57,500 nt of DNA from Bigelowiella natans CCMP2755 (Eukaryota > Cercozoa > Chlorarachniophyceae): positions 1 to 57,500 of the forward strand of contig ADNK01001699.1 of assembly GCA_000320545.1 (NCBI GenBank). The letters run 5' to 3'. The notes under the pieces were generated by a model. That model saw only the letters and a program-made list of their open reading frames with translations, was not told where the DNA came from and searched no databases. Position numbers and translations under genes: made by a program. Of the stretch, positions 48,372-57,500 are shown one piece after another. Within the stretch, counting starts at the first letter, position 1. Each line of letters starts with the position of its first letter.

Positions 48372-49828
48372 CTAGCTTATGATAAGATCTGGATCATCGA
48401 TGCTCCAGTCTTCATACCACCCGCTTGGAAGATATCTTCTAATTATTATCGGAATTTTCTTTTCCTTAAGCTCAAGCATTGCTATCTGAAGTGGGTCTGT
48501 CTCCCCGGCCACATCGACCAGAACTGGTGCACCAAGACTAACAGTATACACATTGAAAGAAAGAAACAATGAAATTAGACCTTAAATCAGACCTTTTTCT
48601 CCAAGGTACAAATCGAGATTGTAGAATATATATACAACCGCATTTGATCATGTACCTAATTTGCAGTGCGCGCGTTCCAAGGACTCGTGCTCTCTCATAC
48701 TTGGTGAGATAGCGTGTAGTGGTCCTTTGATCCTTTGGAATAGCATCCGGTTTTTTAGCACTTTCCTCATATGCGGAAAGAGAGGCATTCCACAACTCAT
48801 CAAATGTCATCTGTTGCTCTCCCATATTTAGATCCTAGGACAAACAGATCCATCAAACATCAGGTAAGTTCGATCTCATTTCGACAGCACAAAAATTGTA
48901 CCTTCAGTTTATCCGTATCCGAAAGCAACTTTTTCAAGTCGCTATCTTGGTTTATTTTCGTCATGGCACTATCTCGATCGAATCGCCCCTCGCGATCTGA
49001 GAAATCAGATTGCTTCATAAACATACATATAGGAGTGAATGGTATGATAACTCTATACCATCGTCGATGTTCACGACCAATTTGTAGATTATTAAGAAAA
49101 GCTCATGCTTATCCTTTTGGCCCTATGACAAGTACAGAGCGAGAGAGAGAGGGGGGGGGGGGGGGGGGGCGAGGGGGTAATGACGAACGACGATGACGAC
49201 GATGACGAAGATAGGGTTAGTGTACAAAGATTCACATTTCTAGCTAAGCCGTTGAAAGGACGTCATATCACCGGTATCGCCTTTGCAACATATTCTGCCA
49301 GCGTTAAATCATTATTGTCTTCCCAATTAATGTCATCATTCTTGAAGCTTTGAATTAGTGAAAGTGTGGCAAACTCAGTACTCATCTTCGAACATTACCG
49401 AAAGAATCAGTTACCCAAATTGTTCCTCTAGCTTCATCGCGCTGCTAAAAAATTCCGTCCTATTTGCTCTGGATGCGTTTTCTAAATGCGAAAAAATAGA
49501 GTGAAAGGGCGTACCAGACGATCTGCATCAAATTACCTCTATCGTGGGATGCAAACTTAAGATAGAGTTCAGACCAAAGGTCACCATGCTTCCGGTCCAC
49601 GTTTCCCCACTTGTGGTCTGATCCATCTACCTCCATCGCCAACACAGTTCTTTCCTGTGAAGCATAATCCGTAGAAGGGAGGAGGAGGAGGAGGAGGAGG
49701 AGGAGGAGGATGATGAAGTGTGAGAACCTTCAATAATTTGAACATTTACGTAAAACATAAACCTGCTGCATCGGAGGATTGCTCTCTTTAACATCCCCCA
49801 CAAGCGGCTGCCCATTTGGTGCGGCCAT
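48372..49828 (-). CDS. RPB6: RPB6 (RNA polymerase I/II/III subunit ABC23) with N-terminal extension
   Basis: Eight exons keep phase without a stop: 49828-49763, 49654-49537, 49481-49415, 49380-49272, 49122-49059, 48996-48902, 48834-48656, 48537-48372. They give 287 residues. The last 130 are RPB6: [42 protein letters not shown] and the end [13 protein letters not shown]6 is a shared subunit of all three nuclear RNA polymerases that braces the clamp. Usual length is about 120-150 residues. The first 155 residues (start [66 protein letters not shown]) match nothing I know. An internal ATG at 48964 would give an ordinary 135-residue RPB6, so two overlapping transcripts or genes are an alternative. 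It is divergent from the esterase gene. Confidence 0.85.
49144..49169 (+). repeat. G-run in RPB6 intron
   Basis: A short (GA)n followed by about 19 G lies between exons 49380-49272 and 49122-49059. Such runs are prone to base-count errors. Confidence 0.8.
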
Positions 49829-50256
49829 GTTGTATGCTTTGATTAGTGGGATCGAGGGTCTCAAGGGCGGAGTTATTCACTTGTAATTTAGTCGAAGTGT
49901 CATTATTTATGAATGATTTATTTATTTCTGGTCCTATTTTCATGCTTATTCAACGATTACATGTTGTCGGATTGCTAAAAAATCCTAGATTTATCCTACT
50001 GCAGGCGATGATGAGAGTTTGGTCCTTTCTCTGAAATTAAGAGATGCTTAAATCGATTGTACTTTTTTATTGCGACAAAACATATTAGATCTACCATTTT
50101 TATTAGGTTGAAGAAAAGACTAATGTCCCTAGTTATGTCTCATACCAAGGTACGACTTCAATTATAGATATTATTTGTTCACATAATGATTCCATATGTC
50201 TTAAAAAATACCAGCAACAGCAATTCCTCCTCAACCTGTTAAAAGGGGGCCATACC
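49829..50256. promoter_or_regulatory. Divergent promoter, RPB6 / esterase
   Basis: A 428-base AT-rich gap. TTATTGCGACAAAACAT near 50067 is the GCGACA word again, here as a single copy close to the esterase start. Confidence 0.45.
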
Positions 50257-50669
50257 ATGATACCCCTTCTGTTTTCTTTCCTGCTATCTCCCACTGCCAT
50301 CAACGCCCTAACACTTCATAAATTATCCTCCGAAGTAGCCAATTCAACTGGCGCGGTATGTTTGGATGGATCTCCACCTGCTGTGTACTTTGATCCGGCT
50401 AGTGATCCAAAATCCAACACTTCATGGGTGATCTTCTTCAGGGGAGGAGGCTGGTAGGAAGATCTATCATTTAATTTGAATCACAGAAATTTATGCTGTT
50501 GTCCTTGCGAATTAGGTGCTACGATGAAGATGACTGCGCAGATCGCTCTCTTACCGATCTAGGCAGTACAAATCAACTCGACTCGGAACTCACTTATGGT
50601 GGTCCTTTGGACTCGGATTCGTCAAATCCATTCGCTGGTAAAGTATATATATTTATATATCTTCTTCTT

Positions 50670-50738
<69 letters not shown>

Positions 50739-51351
50739 AACCACCTAATCGCCATCACCGTAAACGATACCAGGATTTAATCGGGTACTGTTTTGGTACT
50801 GCGATGGCGCATCGTTTTCTGGAGACCTGGCTACTCCTGTGAGTGCAAAAGGGCATACGATGTACTTTCGAGGGCATCGTATCTTAGACCAACTCTTCAA
50901 TTTCTTAGCAACAGACTTCGGCTTCAGCCAAGCAACCGATGTATTACTCACTGGATGCTCCGCAGGGGGTCTCGCAACTTTTATGCATGCCGATTATATT
51001 TCTTCAAAGCTACTACCGCCATCCGTGTCTAGATTTAAGGTATTAGTATAGGTGCTATAAATGAGCGGAGATGACAAAGATGAATATTATACTCTTTTGT
51101 TAGAATTTTGATTCGTAGTTTGAAGCGGTGTACTCCTCCTTTCTAATGTATGGTAATGATTCTCATAGGCTCTACCACTAAGCGGCTTCTTCCTTATGCA
51201 CGATACCATTTACGGAAAGCAACTTTATTCTAAGCAAATGAAACATGTTTTCAAAATGCAAAATTGTACTCATAATGTCAATGAAAATTGTATAAATAGC
51301 AGCATCACTGGCGAGGAGTGGAGGTTTATACATTAACTTCCACTAATTCTG

Positions 51352-51394
<43 letters not shown>

Positions 51395-51894
51395 AACAGA
51401 ACCTTTGATGTATAATCGTTGTATGTCTTGTTTCCAGGTGTATATTTGCAAATGAGACAGCTGCGCATGTGAAAACAAGCATATTCATTATTAATTCGGC
51501 TGTGGATAAATGGCAAATGCAAAACATCTGGCTTGGCGATCAGACCTGTGTAAACAATGGAGAATTTGACAACTGTACCACTGATGAGATTTCGGATTTA
51601 AACGAATGGCAGACGGACTTTCTGACTGATTTAACAAACACGGGGTTGACGACAATGAAGGGTAATGGAATATTCATTGAATCTTGTTCCGAACACTGCG
51701 CTGTGGACGGACCGGGATTCGCTCAGATAACCATCGACGGGGTTTCAATGAACGATGCAGTAAAACAGTGGTGGAATGCACCCGTCGATGCTGATCCATC
51801 AGAATATACGTACTTGCCTTGTTCACTTTCTGATGATACGCCACATCAATGCAATCCCAGCTGTAGAATTCAAAAAACATCAAAAATGAATTAG
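50257..51894 (+). CDS. Pectin acetylesterase / NOTUM-family carboxylesterase, secreted
   Basis: Five in-phase exons (50257-50453, 50516-50637, 50774-51039, 51169-51323, 51438-51894) give 398 residues. A signal peptide (MIPLLFSFLLSPTAINA) starts the protein. Family marks in order: DGSPPAVYFDP, FFRGGGWCYDEDDC, LFWYCDGASFSGD, the nucleophile elbow LLTGCSAGGLATF (Ser near residue 168), INSAVDKWQ (catalytic Asp near 269) and SCSEHCAVDG (His near 332). These enzymes are alpha/beta hydrolases that remove acetyl groups from cell-wall pectin in plants or palmitoleate from Wnt in animals. In a protist the substrate is open, perhaps an extracellular acetylated polysaccharide. Cys residues (WCYDEDDC, QTC, NC) suit a secreted, disulphide-bonded protein. 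Confidence 0.9.
50660..50737 (+). repeat. (CTT)n(ATT)n intron tract
   Basis: About 13 CTT units then about 12 ATT units lie in the intron before exon 50774-51039. Confidence 0.9.
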
Positions 51895-53407
51895 GTTGAA
51901 ACCTATAACGGTGACTTCAAAAGTTAAAATGTAAATATGCCACAAAGTGAAATGTAATTGTAAGATCAAACATTTGATGATTGTCGTTCAATATGAATGC
52001 ATTAGTGCACGACATCATCGACCGCTAAAGTGCGCTTTCGCATGCATGGAACACATCGTGGCAGAAACTAATGGACACAGCACAACCGCTGTAGCCGCAG
52101 CTTTGCACAGCTACATAATCAGGATGACCATTCTAGCATTGGAAAGATTTAATCAATTCATCATAACATCCGTCTCATGCGTGCACACATGTGTGCATGC
52201 ACGTCTAGATGTGCGAGTACGTACATGCATGCCATATGTGCAATGTGTCACTGTGCTATGTCTGTTGTGGTGTGGCGTACCATGCATATAGGCGCATGCT
52301 TACAAATCATGTACTCGAAACAAATACAAACGATGTGTATCGCGTGCGTGTACACAGCTCCGTCAAACCCGGTGACGACGGGGTTGTGAACAGTGCAGCG
52401 CTTTGCGACGCGCTTTGAAGCAGCAAGCAGTTGCAGTTGGTCAAAGAAAAGTCATCAGAACTTGTCCGATGGCCAAACCTCAAAAATTGACCGAAATGTT
52501 GATCTAAATGTCCATTTTTAAGGCCTCATTGAGCGCGCAAAGTGTGAAAATTCACACCCGTTGTGTGGAGGATGCACGCTGCGCGTTTGTTCTCTGCCAC
52601 ATTTTGAATGCTTTTGCTAGTTTGCGCGTGTGTTTGACCAAATGTGACATCCACGAAAAATTTCAAAGAAATGCGAGCAAATCCAATGTCCATCACATCA
52701 CATGACGCGCTTGGTCGCGCGCAAAAGCTTCCATATGCATGTTCTGGCGATTCGTTGCAGGTTTGACGGAACTGTGCTAGCTAGCTAGCATGCATGGCTG
52801 CATCGCAGCTCGCCAATACATTTTTCTAGTTTTGAAGACGCGTGACGTACGATGCACACGCGCACCCACGCAACGCAAGCTAGATCACAAATGTGAGCAC
52901 AGCGCGTGCATTTGCTAAAAGGCTACAAAGCATCATTAGTGGCTGTGTGAATTGAACACATCTACATAGACATGCAGCTAAAGCTAGCTACATACTAGAT
53001 GTAGAATAATGCACAATGTATCTAGCTATAGCACACAACACTAGCTCGATCTATATAAAGCAAAGTCAACAGCTCACAATCTGCTCGGTGAGTGCTAGCT
53101 AGAGTGTGCACACCTAATTAGTAGCTGACAGTATAACGGCGGTCATGGCTAGATGGTGCATGCGAGATGCAACTGCTGTGTATGCATATGTGCATGACTT
53201 TGTTCGCTTCTGGCTACAATTTCCCGCTGTGTGCAATGATCAGCATGATGACAAAAGCTCATGCATGCATGCACTATCAGTAGTACAGCTTCATATAACG
53301 CAGACTAGCAGATATAGGCAGAAAATGTAATTGACACAATAAGCGTCCTGCTGTCATGCTGTCACAGATTCTCTGCTATGTATTACGTATAGCGGTTACC
53401 AGTCTAC

Positions 53408-53449
<42 letters not shown>

Positions 53450-53631
53450 GGTTACCAGTCTAGTACTGGTGAAGATGCCATCGTCATCCACATTGTATGC
53501 CTTCACAGTGTAGCGTTACGTCGTGATAGGTGCCATTATTATTAATTGGTAGCGAGCGCAACAGTAAGATATTGCTTCTACAATACTTTTAGTAATTCAC
53601 AGAAGATATGGTAGTGTGTATACCCCGTATT
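51895..53631. repeat. Dispersed repeat, copy B, in convergent spacer
   Basis: 52018-52240 is the partner of the copy near 47.5 kb. The remainder to 53.45 kb is CATG/CTAG-rich (GCTAGCTAGCTAGCATGC near 52778) and includes a (TA)n tract at about 53405-53450, flanked by GGTTACCAGTCTA at 53393 and again at 53449. No gene was supported. Confidence 0.65.
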
Positions 53632-55331
53632 CTATTCTTTATTGGATTCTGAGACCATAGTAACTATTTTCTTCGTTCGCTGTCTCACGGAAGTGATTCG
53701 ATGTTTGTTATTCTGCGCTTTTGTATCCGATTTATTCATTGAAATAGGTGTTAAAAAATCTACCAATGAAGGGAAGGCCTTGACCTTATCAGAGCCTTTG
53801 GCTCCGATCTGAACACATAATACAAGCTTCAGGAACAGAATAGTTTTATTCTATTTAACTTCCCACCAATATTGTATCTTGAATAAAAGGACAGACCATT
53901 TTTAGAGGTTCCAATTCAACTGTTTATTTCCATCATTATCACACAAATAGTCGAATTTTCAGGAAGAAAAGAATGTGTGTGATATTGCAGCATCAATTTT
54001 TGAATGCACATGCTGGAAGAGAAAACGAATGGTTGAAATAATAATACGTCTGACCGTATCCTGATAATACGGACTACAAATCATACTGCTGCTGCTACAC
54101 AAGGTTGATTGATCGATATCTGGTGTCTCACCATCCATATAAAGATGTGGAAGTATATGGCGCGCTATGTGACCCTTCCCACTTGAAGTGGAACAGACTA
54201 CTATCCTCTGGAAGAAGAAAAAAGAGGAAGAAATATAAGAAGAAGAAGGACACATAGTGAAAATACCACCAAGTGAGTAATTTGCTCACCAAGTAACGGC
54301 TAAGATATAATATTTCAATTAATAGCACTGCTATTTCTACTGCTACAACAACAACAACAACATTAACAACTACTACTAATACTACTAGATTCCAGTCATT
54401 AATAATATCCACACTACTCAAAGGGGAATCATCATCCTACTAGATTCCAGTCATTAATAATATCCACACTACTCAAAGGGGAATCATCATACAACAACAA
54501 CAACAACAACTACTACTACTACTACTAGATTCCAGTCATTAATACTATCCACACTACTTCAAAGGGGTATCATCATCCTTATCAAGTCACGACAGCTACG
54601 AATAATGACCCATAGAAATAACACCACCTTATAATATTTAAATAATATCAGCAACACTCACATGCTTCTGAAATCCTCTGGCTGCTGCTGCTGCTGGTGG
54701 TGGTGGTGGTTCTGCTGCCTCTCCTTCTTTCGAGACTGTGATGCCAGCCTTTTTGAAAGCAGAAAGGATACGACGATTTATACCAGTAGCTTCACCAAGC
54801 GCCACTTGTTCCTTAGTTTCTTCTTGTTTCACGACAATGAACACGTCGCATATTGCACACCTTTGATAAGAAACGAACATGTTGATGATGATGATGATGA
54901 TGATTGTCGCACTCGCGAATGGCCGATATTCTGCATACTAATGGCAGCTTGTGGAAATTGATTTTGCAACCCACATTGTATTCAATTTAGCAGAGACTCC
55001 TTCCCGAAATGAAATATCTTTTTTATCATCAGCTGTATCTTCAAAGATGACCTGAAAACGCAGTAGTAGTTACGTAGTTACTACATAATATGAATGTATA
55101 TTCGTTCGACGACTATTGTTAAATCCATCACATGACCACATAACCCCAATCCCTCTTTCTCCCGCACATACTGACACATACACATCACACGCATTCTGCC
55201 GTGCCATTTACTTCTGCTGCAAGTAAGACTTTCAAAGTTCCAGCCTTGCCCTTAAGATACCTAAATTGACGACGTGTTTATCAATATCTTGTTCTTTATG
55301 TTGCTTGTTCCCCCTTCCAACAACATCTCAT

Positions 55332-55364
<33 letters not shown>

Positions 55365-56095
55365 GGATGATGAGGATGCACCTACACAACTATCGTATTC
55401 CTCACGTTTTCATACTACTTTTGCATCGATGCTATCATGCATGATAAATGTAGCACCTCTCCTCTGGTGTCAGCACTTTTCTCTTTGCTGCTGCTGCGAG
55501 CCGTTTTGATTCTTGATGTCCTTTTGATGACAGAAATGGTAAGATGATGATAATTATTATTATTATTATTATTAACATTATTATTATTATGGTGATGATT
55601 ATGATGATGATGATGATGACGATGGATAATGCTGCTGCTGCTGATGATGATGATGATTATGATTATGATGAAAATGAACGCTTGTAAGATGACTATGAAT
55701 AGTAACAATTATGACGATGGTGACGATGTAAATGGACGGTGGTAGGATGATGATGAATAACAATAACGATGATGATGATGGAATGCACGGTGGAGAATAT
55801 TAATATTCAGTCATATTCATCATGATCTCCCATATGTAATCGCCGTGAAGCATGATATAATGGTATGTCCTTCTTCCATTGAATCATTACTTCGTCTTCT
55901 GTTGCGCTGGTGCCGTTCTAGCTTTACACGTTGTACTTTGGTGTAGATAAGATAGAGAAAGCAGCCGCCAATTATGGTGCTTAGGAGGAATGTGCGACCG
56001 AGGGGAGAGACTGAAGTTTTCAGGGCCCTCTGAAGCATGGAAGTAAGGTTGGCTATTAAAGTCTCAGGTCTCATTATTATCTCCAGCAAGCTCAT
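53632..56095 (-). CDS. PEX22: PEX22-like peroxisomal membrane peroxin
   Basis: Seven in-phase exons (56095-55891, 55520-55457, 55260-55212, 55051-54975, 54860-54662, 54207-54055, 53808-53632) give 307 residues. Near residue 40 is one membrane segment (FLLSTIIGGCFLYLIYT) followed by a basic stretch. The C-terminal domain shows CAICDVFIVVKQEETKEQVA, RRILSAFKKAGI, RIVVCSTSSGKGHIARHI and the end FPSLVDFLTP. This order (strand ..DLYL.., helix, strand ..VLFCSTE..G, helix) resembles plant PEX22, the anchor and activator of the ubiquitin-conjugating enzyme PEX4 in PEX5 recycling. The Pro/Ala-rich linker after the third helix is lineage-specific. The identification is from memory of a weakly conserved family. 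The frame is open upstream of the ATG at 56095. Confidence 0.65.
54383..54582. repeat. Minisatellite: three ~50-bp units in a PEX22 intron
   Basis: The core ACTAGATTCCAGTCATTAAT continues through CACACTACT and AAAGGGG to CATCATCC. It occurs at about 54383-54437, 54438-54490 and 54524-54580. Units 1 and 2 are nearly identical; unit 3 has a few changes. CAA and CTA runs precede units 1 and 3, so the full period seems to be microsatellite plus core. Confidence 0.9.
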
Positions 56096-56919
56096 ACGAT
56101 GGAGATAATTCTGAACAGAGAGGAGGAGGAGAGAATCTACACTCAACTTCTCTTTGAAGTAGTAAGCCAATGTTTAGTCCTCCTCGTAGTAAATTGGAAG
56201 TAGTAGTAGTTGATTATCGAGGTATAGCAGCAGTAAAATGGGGGTAGTAGTTGGTTATCGTAGTCACGTACTTTCTATCTATGAGAGGTAGGTGCAGGTA
56301 GGTGCGGTGGGTAGGTAAGTAAGAAGGCAGGTGGGGAACGAGAGAGACGGCGGTGTGTATATCCTGTGTGTGTTGTTGCGAATGTAGTTTTCGATATAAA
56401 AATAGACAGATTAATTACGATATATGTCCGATATTTGTTTATTTATCTATGATTTGTGTGCTATTTCCTAAAACAAACCAACTGAATTAACTACTATCTA
56501 CTAATAAGAAATCGTAAGGAAAGAGATCGATGATCATTGACTGACTGATACGTATATAATATCTGTTCATCAAGCACTGAAAATCTTTCTTATTTATATA
56601 CCGGAAACATGCATGACAATAATAATAATAGGGGACAAGTTTGTTAGGTATAGTATTTCTTCAATCAATTTTGGTAGAAGACAAAATATTTTAGACGATG
56701 TTATTAAAATGTAGTCCTATGTTTTTAATCATCAAGTTGGTAGGTAGGTAGGTAGGTAGGTAGGTAGGTAGGTAGACAAAATATTTACGACAATATCCGA
56801 TGTAGTATTTTAGATAAAATATTTACGATGATATCCCATAGGTATAGTTGTAGTAAATCAAAACCGGACATCTCATCCCCCTCCTATGACCCCAACTACC
56901 AGGAGCCCTACTGTTGGCG
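56096..56919. promoter_or_regulatory. Divergent spacer, PEX22 / IleRS, with (GGTA)n
   Basis: A (GGTA)n tract of about nine units runs at 56738-56774. To its right, AAAATATTTACGA occurs twice (56778 and 56816). Short GTAGTAG and GGTAGGT words are scattered at 56.2-56.35 kb. No gene was seen. Confidence 0.6.
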
Positions 56920-57175
56920 ATGAAGGCTATTAATCACCTCGAGGGGAGGTGGAAGCGAAAGAGGTCATGCCTTCGCATGGCTGCTTTGAGTAGCCTGTTG
57001 TCCTTATTCCTCTTCAGCTCCTCACGGCTGAAACCGTCGTTCGCTTCGGTGGCGACACCGAGTACATCAGACTGCTCGTAAGTAAATAGAGCAGATTACT
57101 TTCAACCTACAACTTACGTAGTAGTTGCATATTTGTAGCGATGACCTCCAAAAATATAACAACAACAACAACCAA

Positions 57176-57221
<46 letters not shown>

Positions 57222-57500
57222 TACAAATATGAGCATGAATAAATGATCTGAACAATTGTGAGTATGTATAATTTGGTACTACTACTAGTAGGAGTAGTAG
57301 AAAAAGCCCCTTGGTGGATCTGGAGCAAGAAGTGTTGGCTAGATGGCGTCGTGACAGGGTTTTTGAAGCGCAAATGAATCTTACAAGAGAATCACATGGA
57401 CAACGACTACCATATTATCGGAACACGACGAGGAGAAGAAACAACTCATATGTCTTCTACGATGGACCGCCCTTTGCAACAGGGTACTCAAATTACAAAT
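56920..57500 (+). CDS. Isoleucyl-tRNA synthetase, 5' end, with presequence-like leader
   Basis: The gene runs off the right edge. Exon 56920-57077 encodes a Lys/Arg-rich start, then MAALSSLLSLFLFSSSRLKP and a Ser/Thr-rich stretch, which looks like an organelle or secretory targeting leader. Exon 57301-57483 joins in phase (TC|A) and encodes LVDLEQEVLARWRRDRVF, then SYVFYDGPPFATG, the first signature of the eukaryotic-type IleRS that precedes the HIGH-like motif. Bacterial-type enzymes have DGPPYANG. IleRS charges tRNA-Ile with isoleucine. Between the two blocks lies an insert of about 15 basic residues (RLPYYRNTTRRRNN). Start choice between 56920 and the ATG at 56977 is open. If exon 1 is wrong, the enzyme may be purely cytosolic. 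Confidence 0.75.
57179..57219. repeat. (TA)n tract, IleRS intron 1
   Basis: About 20 TA units lie in the first intron of the IleRS gene. Confidence 0.95.

Noticed and set aside
55415-55708. Poly-Ser/His/Asn frame, minus strand
   Set aside because: Mostly (GAT)n and (ATT)n intron sequence; only 55457-55520 is used as a PEX22 exon, in a different frame.

Overview
The window is nuclear DNA of a single-celled eukaryote. Almost every gene is split into short exons with GT..AG introns, the introns are packed with microsatellites, and the gene content is eukaryotic. A complete SPEF2/CPC1 gene (central-pair protein of motile 9+2 axonemes) says the organism makes flagella. A PEX22-like gene says it has peroxisomes with matrix-import recycling. 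I cannot name the species; a flagellate protist or alga, perhaps of the SAR group, fits best.

Layout, left to right: ankyrin-repeat protein (-, 1.3-2.2 kb); DHX35-like DEAH helicase with its motor core missing (+, 2.5-8.0); APE2-type AP endonuclease with PCNA-binding motifs (-, 8.5-13.1); catalytically dead PLC-like protein with a hydrophobic N-terminus (+, 14.0-17.2); unidentified charged protein (-, 17.9-22.0); cation-diffusion-facilitator (ZnT-like) transporter (+, 22.9-26.1); DMT/EamA transporter (-, 27.4-30.2); secreted GtaA-like glutaminase (+, 30.8-33.1); SPEF2 (-, 34.0-42.4); LINE remnant (+, 42.7-43.4); Ser-rich nuclear-looking protein (-, 45.0-46.0); profilin-like protein (+, 46.3-47.3); RNA polymerase subunit RPB6 apparently fused to a new N-terminal domain (-, 48.4-49.8); pectin acetylesterase/NOTUM-like esterase (+, 50.3-51.9); PEX22-like peroxin (-, 53.6-56.1); 5' end of isoleucyl-tRNA synthetase with a presequence-like leader (+, 56.9-end).

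The genes are functionally unrelated housekeeping and accessory genes, but their order is striking. Strands alternate -,+,-,+ along the whole window, with one break where the LINE remnant lies. Heads share short divergent promoters of roughly 0.3-0.8 kb; tails converge on CATG/CTAG-rich repeat DNA. Several head-to-head promoters and the LINE spacer contain GCGACA motifs, three times as hairpins.

Exon boundaries were built by hand from splice signals, reading phase and remembered family motifs; no database search was run. I saw no convincing tRNA, rRNA, CRISPR array or operon. No single new multi-gene system is evident. The best candidates for novelty are the RPB6 fusion, the pseudo-PLC, the coreless helicase gene, the alternating gene order and the shared promoter motif.
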